Source of the DNA: Mesorhizobium sp. WSM4306 | GTDB taxonomy: Bacteria > Pseudomonadota > Alphaproteobacteria > Rhizobiales > Rhizobiaceae | Direction: 5' to 3' | Assembly: GCF_007003975.1 (NCBI RefSeq) | Contig: NZ_VFTC01000003.1 | Coordinates: 247,447-311,446, forward strand | Length of the DNA stretch: 64,000 bases | Part shown: in pieces, positions 47,283 through 55,821 of the stretch | How positions within the stretch are numbered: position 1 is the stretch's first letter | Layout: every line of letters begins with the position of its first letter | Notes under the pieces: model-generated | What the model was told of the DNA's origin: nothing | Database searches by the model: none | The model's input: the letters and a program-made list of their open reading frames with translations, nothing else | Program-made: the position numbers and the translations under genes

Positions 47283-47957
47283 ATGTCAGAACGTCTCGAC
47301 ATAGGCCCGCTGCAACTTGGCGAAACGGCGCCCAATTTCGTGCTCGACGCGATTACTCGCGAGGGCAAGATAGCTATCGACGATTTCCGCGGCGAGAAGC
47401 CAGTGCTGGTCGGATTGTATCGAGGTCTCCATTGTCCTTTTTGCAGGCGTCATATCGCGACGGTTTCGCTGCTCACACCAGCCCTTAACGCAAAGGGCAT
47501 CGAAACCCTGACGGTGGTGAACACGCCCATCGAACGGGCACGCCTTTATCTCCGTTATCATCCGATGCCGGCTCTGCTCGCGGCGTCTGATCCTGAGCGG
47601 GCTTCTCACCGCGCTTTTGGGCTCCCCAATATGCAGATCACCGAGGGCGAGAGCGCATGGCCCCACAAGGTCTCAATGAGCGATGTGAAGGCGATGCGGC
47701 TCAACGTGCCGGGCGAAATGCCTGAGCCGATGGATCCGTTTGCCACGCTCGAATATCTGAACAAAATAGACAATTACGATATCGCTGAAGCGGACCAGAA
47801 AATGATGGCGACCGGCGTGGGCCAGCTCATGGGCCAGTTCCTGCTCGACCGCAACGGCGTCGTTCGCTGGACGTTCTCCGAGGTTTTCGATGGCGGCTTG
47901 GGCGCCCACCCGAACTCTGAGGCGATGATGTCGGTCGCGTCGCAAATCGGAAGGTAA
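47283..47957 (+). CDS. Peroxiredoxin-like (AhpC/TSA) protein
   Basis: The 224-residue protein has a thioredoxin fold. LGETAPNFVLDAITREG begins the domain, and YRGLHCPFCRRHIATVS places Cys51 and Cys54 as a CxxC pair, an arrangement seen in AhpC/TSA-like proteins and not the usual PxxxTxxC peroxiredoxin motif. VVNTPIERARLYLRYHP and QFLLDRNGVVRWTF follow. A reductase or peroxidase role in thiol stress is likely. ATG 47283 has AGGAGG about 8 bases upstream. It lies inside the att-flanked segment. Confidence 0.8.
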   Translation: MSERLDIGPLQLGETAPNFVLDAITREGKIAIDDFRGEKPVLVGLYRGLHCPFCRRHIATVSLLTPALNAKGIETLTVVNTPIERARLYLRYHPMPALLAASDPERASHRAFGLPNMQITEGESAWPHKVSMSDVKAMRLNVPGEMPEPMDPFATLEYLNKIDNYDIAEADQKMMATGVGQLMGQFLLDRNGVVRWTFSEVFDGGLGAHPNSEAMMSVASQIGR

Positions 47958-48017
47958 GGAGCAGCTTCATAAACTTATTGGAACATACCGGACGCAAGCG
48001 AACGCACATCTGGCGGA

Positions 48018-48032
48018 CGCTCTCTCCGCCAC
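48018..48032. repeat. att-like direct repeat, distal copy
   Basis: An exact copy of the 15 bases at the 3' end of tRNA-Ser (44423-44437), in the same orientation, 3595 bases away. It is embedded in GGCGGA...TCCGCC, so part of the match could come from a local hairpin. The segment between the copies encodes the cyclase and the peroxiredoxin but no integrase. Confidence 0.55.
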
Positions 48033-48194
48033 TAACAGACAAAACCGCAATGATTTCAATTGCTGATGCCCGCCCTAGGCCATCCCCCACACTAGGCCCC
48101 TCGCAAATTTATGCGAAGATTCATGCGAAAATTTTCAAGACTTGATGACTACAGCGCGTGATCTGCAACACGGGCCGCAGCACTCATCCCGACT

Positions 48195-49586
48195 TCATGC
48201 AGACAGCCGACCCGCTTTGCGGATCATAACATTCAGATTTCGAAGGGAAGAATGAGCCTCTCCGCTTCGGTACGTGTTGGAATGTGTCACGATGAAGTCT
48301 TTCTGTCGGAAGGTCTCAGCATATTGTCCGGCAAGAGATGACTCATCTATTCTATTGGCCACCCCATAATGAACAATTCGCCGTAGGAACCCGGCGAAGT
48401 CATATGTCGAGGCGGTTTCCTTATTTCCGGTTCTGTTTCCGAATTTGTTGGTTTGATCGAGCGCGTAGATGGGGCGCTTTGAAATGAAGCCTTGATAGCC
48501 ATCTGGCGTTGGCGATTCCCAGTCTCTCGTTAAAAATTCGAAGATCGACATTCGCCTCTGCTGGTAGGCTGCTATCGCGGGAAATGCGAGGAGCATGGGG
48601 AATTCGATTCGGTTGTCGGATAACTCAATGATGCTCCACAAGACACCCAAACACTGGTCAATGTCCCGCAGCGACAATCCCAAGCCTGCTGCCATCCCAG
48701 CAATCGAGTCCGTGCGCGATACGCCTCCGAATTCCATGACACGGTTGCTGTCAAAACCAAGCGAGACCCAGCGAGCAGCAACGAATTGATCCAGTATGGG
48801 CTCGTCAAAACTGTAGGTGCGGTCGAAGAACCTCAACAGGTAGCGCTCCGCATCGAACCCTTGACCGTAGACCGCTTTGATAGTTTCCGCCAATTGGTCA
48901 GAGTGCGTAGCAGCAATGAAAACAACATTGGGTACGTCGAAAAGATGCTTGATCCTCTCCAAGAGCGCTACGGCATACGTCGGTCTGCATCGGTCCAATT
49001 CATCTACAATAACGAACAGAGGGGGCTGCCCTTTAATTCCCTCCGCTAGCCTTCGTCGAAAATCGTCAATCGCCTCTTGTCCCTCATCGAACATGCGCAG
49101 CGCTCGTTCCGCATAGTCGTTAGCCGACTCGAGACCCGCATCGGTCACCGACTTCACCACTTCCTCAGCAATGCCCTCAACGGCTGATTGACCAATCACA
49201 AACGCGGCACCGCGACTAATCAAGCCCTTGCCAGCCCGAATTGCGATCTTGCCTGCATTCTTCTTCAAAGCCCTTTTGAGGGAAGCTTTCTTTCCAGTCT
49301 GCCCGAGCGCTTTCAGTACAGCGGACATGACGGCAAAGATGGGATCTTCGGCGTGATCATCCCGCCACGCATCGACCAAGGCGACCTTGAGGCCGTTCGC
49401 TCTTAGCTGCTCAGCCATCCGATTCACAAAGAAGGTCTTACCAGCTCCCCATGGCGCAGTGACGTTAATTGAAGTACCGCGATCGCCAACGTCAACTGCG
49501 AATTTATTCCGACGAAGCAGATAGTCGATTAAGAATTCCGCGTCATCTTTGCGATGAAGGAAATCACCGTCCCATATACCGGCCAC
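48195..49586 (-). CDS. KAP-family P-loop NTPase
   Basis: The 463-residue protein has Walker A (APWGAGKT, residues 44-51) and Walker B with the KAP-style acidic end (LFVIVDELDRCRP, near residue 214). IKHLFDVPNVVFIAATHSDQLAETI and ERYLLRFFDRTYSFDEP follow, all typical of KAP NTPases. Between the Walker motifs is a Lys/Ala-rich, mildly hydrophobic stretch (GLISRGAAFVIGQSAV) where the family often carries membrane helices. KAP proteins include the phage-exclusion factor PifA of plasmid F. Codon use is more AT-rich than in the core genes nearby. No toxin or nuclease gene is adjacent. Confidence 0.88.
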   Translation of the reverse strand: MAGIWDGDFLHRKDDAEFLIDYLLRRNKFAVDVGDRGTSINVTAPWGAGKTFFVNRMAEQLRANGLKVALVDAWRDDHAEDPIFAVMSAVLKALGQTGKKASLKRALKKNAGKIAIRAGKGLISRGAAFVIGQSAVEGIAEEVVKSVTDAGLESANDYAERALRMFDEGQEAIDDFRRRLAEGIKGQPPLFVIVDELDRCRPTYAVALLERIKHLFDVPNVVFIAATHSDQLAETIKAVYGQGFDAERYLLRFFDRTYSFDEPILDQFVAARWVSLGFDSNRVMEFGGVSRTDSIAGMAAGLGLSLRDIDQCLGVLWSIIELSDNRIEFPMLLAFPAIAAYQQRRMSIFEFLTRDWESPTPDGYQGFISKRPIYALDQTNKFGNRTGNKETASTYDFAGFLRRIVHYGVANRIDESSLAGQYAETFRQKDFIVTHSNTYRSGEAHSSLRNLNVMIRKAGRLSA

Positions 49587-49950
49587 CAGATCACCCTCAC
49601 CCCACGATCTGAAAGATACTTAGAAAAGTGATAGCGGAATTTGGATCAATTCAGCAACAGCGACGGCGCGGAAACGGGGCCTTATTTGACTGGCATCCCG
49701 TCAGTCTTTCCTTTGCTGCCGCCCAACCGCCGACCACCCGCTGCTAGGCTATGGAACGCGAAAAGCGGACGACCGCCCTATACCAAAGTGAACGCATGCC
49801 GCGCATCCGGACGCGCTCGAGTCGAGAGGCTTCTCTGGATTGATCCAATCGGGCACTTCGGGTGGCGCCTAGAGTTAGTTGATTACGCTAAATTAGCGGC
49901 ATATAGCTAGCAGGCTAAATCTGTACACAGTCTTTCCAAGGGGGGCGAGA
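49587..49950. other. Divergent intergenic region, KAP NTPase / secreted protein
   Basis: The region holds the two promoters. An 89-residue open frame (49641-49910) has no recognised motif or ribosome site. The last 60 bases before the secreted-protein gene are AT-rich, and the ribosome site AAGGGGGG lies directly before its GTG. Confidence 0.55.
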
Positions 49951-51429
49951 GTGAAGGGCAACATACTGATATCAAGTATTGCATGTACAATCATGCTAAC
50001 GATTCCTAGCTTGGCACAGGATGCAATTGTAGCTCCTAGCGAAATAGAAGGCACCTTTCTACAACCATTTAACAGTGAGGACGGAACGGGAGCGATAAAA
50101 TACGCAAGCGACAAGCGTAAGGAGACGTTTGGCCTTGGTGATGGTTTCAATTCCTTGACTGGGGAAATCCGTGGCAAATGTACACTTGGAAAAATGCTGG
50201 GGGATGATAGTGAATCCTTCAAGACAGAATATAACATAACTTGGGTGCGTTCCGCCGAAGATTACAAGAAGGCGGTTGGTCTGAGCGCTGCGGCCTCATT
50301 CGGATTTGGAATTTGGAAGGCCGACGCTGCCTCCAAATACTACCGAACAGTCAATAGAACAAAGAACTCCGACTACCTGGTCGTATCTACTAAAGTTGAA
50401 GGCCCGACCTTCATCCTCGGAGACCCTAGGCTTACCGACGAGGCCAGAACCTACCTCAGCAAAGCAGACAAAACCGCCTTTAAAAACAAATGTGGAAATT
50501 ACTATTTGTATGGCGTTCGGACCGGAGGAGATTTCATCGCCACCTTTAGTTTTGAGTCGGCATCAGAGACCGAAAGGGCGGAGCTACAGGCCAAGCTCAA
50601 AGTCGTAGCACGTGGTTACGGAAACGGCAGCGCGGAATTTTCTCAGGCCTTGGAGACGATCACGAAGACCAGCAAACTTCAGGTGCAGATAATCCGGAAT
50701 GGAACAAGCGAAAACGTGCCTGAAGACGATATGGAGGCGTTGGTAAAATATGCAAAAGATTTTCCTACAAAGATAAATCGAGATACAGCGCTACCGATCG
50801 AGTTTATACGGAGAGATTATCAGACAATTGACCCATTGGCCGATTCATATTCAGATGCCGAGGCTCAAGTTGAAAGACTATCAAATTACCTTGGGGAGGC
50901 ATCCGCAGCTATTGCCGATCTAGATTATGCAAAGGGGCATTTAGACACGGTCTACCCGATAGTTGACGCCGAAGGCTTAGCAGCCACGGAAAGTGCCATC
51001 TCTTCCTACATTGATCAATTGCAGAATACGGCTCGCATATGTGCTGCCGCTCCAGAGACTTGCGCGAACCTCGTGAAAAATACTGAAGGCCCACTGTTCG
51101 TAATTCCGCGCCGAGCGCAGATGGTGCCTATCAACCCCAAGGACGGAGCTGAGCAATTCATTGGGTTAGCAGGATCCGGTCAATCCAAGACACTTGTTAT
51201 TCTGGGCCAGTGGAGCGCCTGGGACAATGGCGACAACCTGTGGTGGCCGCCGGAGCAGTGCTGCTTCGACATTGTTGTTCAATATGAGGACGGACGGCGC
51301 GAGACACGAGCGTACAACCCGAACGCCGGTCCGCATACCTTTGTCGGCCCCGCACGTGCATTCGTCCGTCTTGGAGACTCAACCTATGTTGACAACAGGG
51401 AGCGGGGCTTGAAGGGGGTAGTTTACTAG
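49951..51429 (+). CDS. Secreted protein with MACPF/perforin-like core
   Basis: The 492-residue product has a Sec signal peptide (ILISSIACTIMLTIPSLAQ). The sequence LGDGFNSLTGEIRGKC resembles the opening of MACPF domains. KNKCGNYYLYGVRTGGDF sits where MACPF proteins have the (Y/F)GTH(Y/F)...GG signature, and a Ser/Glu-rich helix-forming stretch (SASETERAELQAKLK) follows, as in the membrane-inserting helices. The last 90 residues (LVILGQWSAWDNGDNLWWPP, QCCFDIVVQYEDGRRETRAY) form a separate beta-type module with a CC pair. The start is GTG with AAGGGGGG upstream. The gene is clearly AT-richer than its neighbours, suggesting transfer. The pore-forming call is inference from motifs. Confidence 0.6.
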   Translation: MKGNILISSIACTIMLTIPSLAQDAIVAPSEIEGTFLQPFNSEDGTGAIKYASDKRKETFGLGDGFNSLTGEIRGKCTLGKMLGDDSESFKTEYNITWVRSAEDYKKAVGLSAAASFGFGIWKADAASKYYRTVNRTKNSDYLVVSTKVEGPTFILGDPRLTDEARTYLSKADKTAFKNKCGNYYLYGVRTGGDFIATFSFESASETERAELQAKLKVVARGYGNGSAEFSQALETITKTSKLQVQIIRNGTSENVPEDDMEALVKYAKDFPTKINRDTALPIEFIRRDYQTIDPLADSYSDAEAQVERLSNYLGEASAAIADLDYAKGHLDTVYPIVDAEGLAATESAISSYIDQLQNTARICAAAPETCANLVKNTEGPLFVIPRRAQMVPINPKDGAEQFIGLAGSGQSKTLVILGQWSAWDNGDNLWWPPEQCCFDIVVQYEDGRRETRAYNPNAGPHTFVGPARAFVRLGDSTYVDNRERGLKGVVY

Positions 51430-51571
51430 GGTTTACAATTTTTAGGAAGCTGCTCCGCCTCCACCAGGCCGGATCCTTCCCGCAAGGGCTGGTGGCGGGT
51501 TCTCGCTAACCGGAATCGTACGGACTGCTCCTATTCCATGTCTGGCGAATCGCCGAAGGGGAGGGAATGAC

Positions 51572-52516
51572 ATGCAGGCAATGCCGATAGCGCATCAAGC
51601 CGCGCAATCCGAGGTCAGGCCCATATCCTCCTTGACCGGCTATCCGGCCGCCGTCCTGTGCTGGCTGCTTTCGGCTGGTGTCTACATCGCGGCCAAATGG
51701 GTGGCGCCTGAAATGCCGCCCTGGGGCCCCTGCTTCTGGCGGCTGACGCTTGCTTGCGCCATCCTGCTGCCGATTGTGCACCGTCATCACGACGCGATGG
51801 TCGGGCTTTTGCGCAGTCGCGCCGTGGAGGTCATCGCCGTGGGAGCGATCGGTCTCACGCTGTGCCAGGGCATGATCTACCATGGCCTCAGTCACACCGA
51901 TGCCACCACGGCCGGTATCATCATGGCGCTGTCGCCTGTCATGACGATGGTGCTCGCCCGTTTCGTGCTTGGCGAGCCGCTCGGGCTGTGGAAGTCGCTT
52001 GGCGCGCTGGTTGCGCTCGCCGGGATGATTTTCATCGTTGCCCACGGGAACCTGACGGCGCTGCTGCAACTCAAATTCAACGCCGGTGAGCTGTGGATCG
52101 TCGGCAGCGCGTTCTGCTGGGGCCTCTACACCGTGCTTTTGCGCCGTGCCAAATTCGGCATCGAGCTCCTGCCGATGGTCGTGCTGCTGCTCGGCGCCGG
52201 TGCGCTGGTCGCCTTGCCTTTCCATTTGTGGGAATTGTTCAACGACGAACGCTCCGCCATGAACGTCGACAGCATACTCGCGCTCGCCTATCTGGCAGGT
52301 CCTGGCGGCGCCTTGATGTACTATCTCTACAACAAAAGCGTGGAAACGCTCGGCGCGAGCCGGGCGAGCATGCTGCTTTACCTGCAGACGGTGTTCGTCG
52401 CTATGCTCGCCTATCTTCTGCTCGGCGAGAAATTGCACGATTACGACCTGGTCGGTGCGGCCTTCATCGTCGCCGGCATCGTACTTGCCACCGCGATCAA
52501 GCCTAGGCCAGCTTAA
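51572..52516 (+). CDS. DMT-superfamily (EamA) transporter
   Basis: The 314-residue protein has ten hydrophobic helices in two EamA repeats (YPAAVLCWLLSAGVYIAAKWVAPEM... and ELWIVGSAFCWGLYTVLLRRAK...). The Pro-Trp-Arg pattern after TM2 (PPWGPCFWRLTLA) and the LSPVMTMVLARFVLGEPLG segment are typical. These carriers export amino acids or other metabolites. GGGAGG precedes ATG 51572. GC-rich codon use returns here, marking the end of the accessory stretch. Confidence 0.9.
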   Translation: MQAMPIAHQAAQSEVRPISSLTGYPAAVLCWLLSAGVYIAAKWVAPEMPPWGPCFWRLTLACAILLPIVHRHHDAMVGLLRSRAVEVIAVGAIGLTLCQGMIYHGLSHTDATTAGIIMALSPVMTMVLARFVLGEPLGLWKSLGALVALAGMIFIVAHGNLTALLQLKFNAGELWIVGSAFCWGLYTVLLRRAKFGIELLPMVVLLLGAGALVALPFHLWELFNDERSAMNVDSILALAYLAGPGGALMYYLYNKSVETLGASRASMLLYLQTVFVAMLAYLLLGEKLHDYDLVGAAFIVAGIVLATAIKPRPA

Positions 52517-52911
52517 CTTTCAAACCGACAACGCAACTTTAACAAGCGGTTGCTTAATCCGCGACCATGCTCCTGCCGCGTACGATGTTGCGATGTTCGT
52601 CCGCAGTCGTCCCGCAGGCGCTGGACCCGATGACCGCAAAGGTGAGGTGGGTGGGTTATCGCGAGATTTGCCTCGTCGCATGATTTTCGCCCCACTATGT
52701 CAAACTTTATTGCTGGCAACGGTCCCCCGGCAGATAATCCCATTGCTTGGCGGGGTGGGCAGCCGGCGGCCTGCGCGCTTCTTCCGTATAGGGAGAAGGC
52801 GCGGGTTGTCGGTTTGAATAGGTCGAGACCCTAAGGACTTTGTTACTTGAAGAACTGATTTCGGCGGTCCCACAAATTCGTTTGTCCACATTGCGAGGGA
52901 GGCAATGCGAA
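52517..52911. other. Intergenic, no confident gene
   Basis: No supported gene is visible in these 395 bases. Overlapping short frames on both strands lack ribosome sites. The right end carries GGAGG for the next small gene. Confidence 0.55.
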
Positions 52912-53103
52912 ATGGATGATGTAACATTCGACGCCTGGGTTTGCCCCAGTGTTGAAGTGATCGAGGCCTGCGGCGAATGGTTCGTCCGCGTGGTCGAGGA
53001 TGACCAGGAGCTGACCCGATCATTCGATCTGGAATCGTTCGCACTGGCCTATGCGGAAGGTCAGCGAATACGGTTGGGGCTTGCGGACTTCAAGCGAGTG
53101 TAG
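52912..53103 (+). CDS. Small hypothetical protein
   Basis: A 63-residue product beginning MDDVTFDAWVCPSVEVIEACGEWFVRVVEDDQ and ending in SFALAYAEGQRIRLGL. GGAGG about 8 bases before ATG 52912 supports this start over a TTG 72 bases upstream. It has an alternating beta-then-helix look and no signal peptide. Proteins of this type (a short strand-rich domain with FALAYAEGQR) occur widely in rhizobia without known function. Confidence 0.65.
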   Translation: MDDVTFDAWVCPSVEVIEACGEWFVRVVEDDQELTRSFDLESFALAYAEGQRIRLGLADFKRV

Positions 53104-53165
53104 ACCACCAGCAGCCTTGTATGAGGCAATGGAACGGCTGGACGCTGCCCAGCTGGAGGGGCGAA

Positions 53166-53208
53166 AAACTAAAAAGGCCCCGGCGCTGGGTCGACGCGCC
53201 GGGGCCTT
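53166..53208 (-). terminator. Strong leftward intrinsic terminator
   Basis: A 13-bp perfect stem (AAGGCCCCGGCGC / GCGCCGGGGCCTT) encloses a 9-base loop. In leftward reading it is followed by TTTTTAGTTTTT, so it terminates leftward transcripts. Rightward it closes the small gene ending at 53103 less efficiently. The nearest leftward gene is the L,D-transpeptidase ending at 53826. Confidence 0.7.
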
Positions 53209-53356
53209 AGGCATGTACGAGCTACCTAGCATATCCGTTTATGAGCGTGACCTAATATGGTCAACAAACGGTGAATGATCGCTGACCCTTGCCTGCTGAT
53301 CGACAGTTTGCCCTGATCACGCGGGGAACCTTTTATCGGCGTGCCGATTTGTCTGC

Positions 53357-53653
53357 ATGTCCCGAGCCGTCGAACCACCTATATTGCCAAAGGGTAGCCC
53401 AGACCGGGAGGCCAACTGTGAAGTCGCCTTGGAAGCCGCATTCGCAGCGCTGGTGACTGCCTCGGAAGCGCAAGGGTGGACGCCGCGCGAAACGGCTTTA
53501 TCCCTCCTGAAAATCGCTACGGAGCATGCCCAGCAGTTCACGCTTGTGCCGGCTCAGCCGCGAATATGGCAATCGCGAAGAGGTATATTGATTACGTGTG
53601 CCGGGCTCGTGTTTTTGCTGTGTGCCGCCATCGTTTGGTGGGTGCTAAGATGA
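53357..53653 (+). CDS. Hypothetical protein with C-terminal membrane anchor
   Basis: The 98-residue product has a helical cytoplasmic part (CEVALEAAFAALVTASEAQGWTPRETALSLLKIA) and a single C-terminal membrane helix (GILITCAGLVFLLCAAIVWWVL). The helical unit with AxxxGW resembles small rhizobial proteins of unknown role. No clear ribosome site precedes the ATG, so the exact start is uncertain. Confidence 0.6.
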   Translation: MSRAVEPPILPKGSPDREANCEVALEAAFAALVTASEAQGWTPRETALSLLKIATEHAQQFTLVPAQPRIWQSRRGILITCAGLVFLLCAAIVWWVLR

Positions 53654-53825
53654 GCGCGTCGATCGCCGACAAGGTCCGGGTCGAAGAGTTACTCCGAAGT
53701 CGAAGCAGTGGCCGACCCGGTGTTACTGAGACGATAGTGAAGCCGTCGACTACTGCGGCTTCTTGAGGGGTTGCCGCCCGCAAGAGCTCGAGCCCTTGGG
53801 CAGCCCGTCGCGGAGTGCGCGTGGT

Positions 53826-54827
53826 TTAATCGGCGAGCTTGATGTCTGCGTTCGCCATCTCGTCCTTGAAGTTAACTTTCGTGCCCTTCTGCACCATCGA
53901 GGCGAGGTCTTCGGCATCCCAGTTGGTCAGCCTGATGCAGCCATGCGAGAAGGTCGTTCCAATCTTGCCGGGTTCGGGCGTGCCGTGAATGCCGTAGCTT
54001 TCGATAGAGAGGTCGATCCAGACCGATCCAACGGGGTTGTTCGGCCCTGCAGCAATGGTGAAGGGCCGCTTGGTCTTTACCCCCTTGAAGGCGAAGTCCG
54101 GATCATAGTGATATGTGGGATTGCGTACGACACGTTTGATCTCTGCCTGACCGCTTGGCGCCGGCTTCTCGTTGCTCCCGATCGAGGCGGGGTAGACTGC
54201 AAGCCATTTGCCAGAGGCGTCAAGCACGCGCACCAGGCGAGTGCCCTTGTCGACCTCGACACCAGCAACAGCGGCGGGAGGACCGCCTCGGCCAACATCT
54301 GGGACCACCAACATCGTGCCGGCCTTCCTGAAGCCGATGCCAGGATTGAGCTTTCTAAGCAATTGCTCGCTGATATGGAAGCGCTCCGCAATCTTCTCCG
54401 CCGCGTTGTGATAGCCAAGCCGCGACAGACGGGCCATCCTCTCCAGGCGAGCCGGAATGCGTTTGGTGAAAGGTCCGCGCACATCCTTGGGTGTCAGTTC
54501 GTAGGCCACCAGAACGGGACTGGCGGAGGTTGCCATCAGCTTGTCCCAGGTTTCCCGAGTGAGCTTGCCATCTGATGGGAATCCGTTCGCGGCCTGAAAG
54601 GCTCCAACCGCCTTGGCGAGGTTCTCTGAAAGGCGGCCGTCGATCAGGCCCGGTGAGAATCGGGCGCGATCCAGAAGAATCTGGGCTTTCAGTACAGCTG
54701 GATTGACGCCTTTGGGTGGGCTGACGACGAATTGGGCCTGATTGACGGCGGTTTGGTCCAGCTTGGCCGCCTCTGCCTCGCCGCAAGCGAGGACGAGCGC
54801 CACGGCAAAAAGGAGGAGCCTAAACAT
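53826..54827 (-). CDS. L,D-transpeptidase (YkuD) with peptidoglycan-binding domain
   Basis: The 333-residue protein has a signal peptide (MFRLLLFAVALVLACGEAEA). A PG_binding_1 domain lies around residues 45-95 (AQILLDRARFSPGLIDGRL...VGAFQAANGFP). A LysM-like stretch (IAERFHISEQLLRKLNPGI) and a YkuD catalytic domain with YGIHGTPEPGKIG and the active-site SHGCIRL follow. It should form 3-3 cross-links or attach lipoproteins to peptidoglycan in the periplasm. The gene has its own promoter region, and a bidirectional terminator separates it from the DUF1236 gene upstream. Confidence 0.92.
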   Translation of the reverse strand: MFRLLLFAVALVLACGEAEAAKLDQTAVNQAQFVVSPPKGVNPAVLKAQILLDRARFSPGLIDGRLSENLAKAVGAFQAANGFPSDGKLTRETWDKLMATSASPVLVAYELTPKDVRGPFTKRIPARLERMARLSRLGYHNAAEKIAERFHISEQLLRKLNPGIGFRKAGTMLVVPDVGRGGPPAAVAGVEVDKGTRLVRVLDASGKWLAVYPASIGSNEKPAPSGQAEIKRVVRNPTYHYDPDFAFKGVKTKRPFTIAAGPNNPVGSVWIDLSIESYGIHGTPEPGKIGTTFSHGCIRLTNWDAEDLASMVQKGTKVNFKDEMANADIKLAD

Positions 54828-54923
54828 CGGGTCAACTCCGGAGTTGCACAGGACCTCCCTTATGACGCGGAACGGCCTTTGTGGTTCCGTTCGCCGACAG
54901 CTGATTCATCGGCAGATCTTATG

Positions 54924-54957
54924 AAAAGGCTCGCCACGTCGATGTGGCGAGCCTTTT
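54924..54957. terminator. Bidirectional intrinsic terminator
   Basis: AAAAGGCTCGCCAC pairs perfectly with GTGGCGAGCCTTTT across a 6-base loop; A and T runs on the two arms serve both directions. It lies 19 bases beyond the stop of the leftward DUF1236 gene and before the L,D-transpeptidase promoter. Confidence 0.85.
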
Positions 54958-54975
54958 CAGTGCGACGGGCACTGG

Positions 54976-55626
54976 TCACGTCAGGATAAGCACGATCTTC
55001 AGCGTGTCCGGATCGACGATGACGATCCGACCGTCCGCCAAAACGAAATACTCGTAGGTTTCGTAGGCGGGTACAATCTTGACGATGCGCGCCGGCAGAC
55101 GATGCAGCCGAATCTTGTGCCGGGGAATCTCGATGCCGACCGAAATGTCGAAATCGACATTGGACACCGGCTCGATCCGGGTCTGCTTGATGACTTGGGT
55201 GATCTGGGTTTTCTGTTCGACCGTCACGTTGGTGATCGAAGCAGTCGACCCCTGATCCGTCTGTGTCGGGGTCTTGCCTTGAGCCTGCTGGTCGGTCTGG
55301 ACCTTTGGCTTGCCCTGAGCCTGCTGATCGGTGGTCGCACCAGCCTTGCCCTGGGCCTGCTCGTCGGTCTTGAGCTTGGTCTTGCCCTGCGCCTGCTGAT
55401 CGGTGGTCGCACCAGCCTTGCCCTGGGCCTGCTCGTCGGTCTTGAGCTTGGTCTTACCCTGAGCCTGCTCGCCCATCTTCATCTTCGAGCCTTTTTGACA
55501 GTCGGCCGTGCCAGCCGCGCAATTGGCGTCGGCGCCGGGTTTGGTCTCGGCTGGTTGTGTCTGCGCTGCAGCTGCCCCACAGCCAATGCCGAGCGCCAGC
55601 ATGCTGGTGATCAGAATATGTTTCAT
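54976..55626 (-). CDS. DUF1236 secreted protein with 12-residue repeats
   Basis: The 216-residue product has a signal peptide (MKHILITSMLALGIGCGAAAA) and a mature start with two Cys. Six 12-residue units of the type QAQGKxxxxTDx run from about residue 53 to 124, followed by a C-terminal DUF1236 domain (VPAYETYEYFVLADGRIVIVDPDTLKIVLIL). The last part resembles the whole mature domain of the divergent gene at 55822. The repeats are hydrophilic and probably disordered. A GGAAC-N17-GTT element lies 42-66 bases upstream, suggesting EcfG-dependent stress induction. Confidence 0.85.
   Translation of the reverse strand: MKHILITSMLALGIGCGAAAAQTQPAETKPGADANCAAGTADCQKGSKMKMGEQAQGKTKLKTDEQAQGKAGATTDQQAQGKTKLKTDEQAQGKAGATTDQQAQGKPKVQTDQQAQGKTPTQTDQGSTASITNVTVEQKTQITQVIKQTRIEPVSNVDFDISVGIEIPRHKIRLHRLPARIVKIVPAYETYEYFVLADGRIVIVDPDTLKIVLILT
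55255..55470. repeat. 36-bp coding tandem repeat (six units)
   Basis: Six 36-bp units encode QAQGK-based dodecapeptides. Two alternate unit types (KTKLKTDE and KAGATTDQ) are repeated as 72-bp pairs with almost no base changes, while the last two units have drifted. Copy number is likely to vary between strains. Confidence 0.85.
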
Positions 55627-55667
55627 AAGGAAGTCTCCTCGAAAGGTGTCAGTCCCTTCATTGGGTA

Positions 55668-55692
55668 AACCTCAACCGAAAAGCTTTGTTCC
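55668..55692 (-). promoter_or_regulatory. EcfG-type promoter for the repeat-containing DUF1236 gene
   Basis: Read leftward: GGAAC (55692-55688), 17 bases, GTT (55670-55668). This is the alphaproteobacterial general stress sigma-factor consensus (GGAAC-N16/17-GTT). It is placed about 42 bases before the start codon. Confidence 0.65.
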
Positions 55693-55729
55693 AAGGAGAA
55701 TTGGCAAAACCGACAGGCAGAAATTTGAA

Positions 55730-55754
55730 GGAACAAGCTCCATCCGATGGCGTT
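55730..55754 (+). promoter_or_regulatory. EcfG-type promoter for the short DUF1236 gene
   Basis: GGAAC (55730-55734), 17 bases, then GTT (55752-55754) with the preferred C before it. The start codon is at 55822. It faces away from the matching element at 55668-55692, so both DUF1236 genes appear to answer to one stress signal. Confidence 0.65.
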
Positions 55755-55821
55755 TACGACCAGGAGACCCGGCTGCGAAACGCGCAGCCCAAGGCTCGCT
55801 CACAGTGGAAAGGAGACGATC

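Noticed and set aside
44438..51571. Integrase or transposase gene for the tRNA-linked segment
   Set aside because: I searched for tyrosine-recombinase and transposase motifs in the translations and found none.
54880..54900. GGAAC...GTTCC near the L,D-transpeptidase promoter as an EcfG promoter
   Set aside because: The spacer is only 10 bases, far too short for the 16-17 required.
55255..55470. CRISPR-like repeat array
   Set aside because: Units are contiguous without spacers and encode an in-frame peptide repeat.
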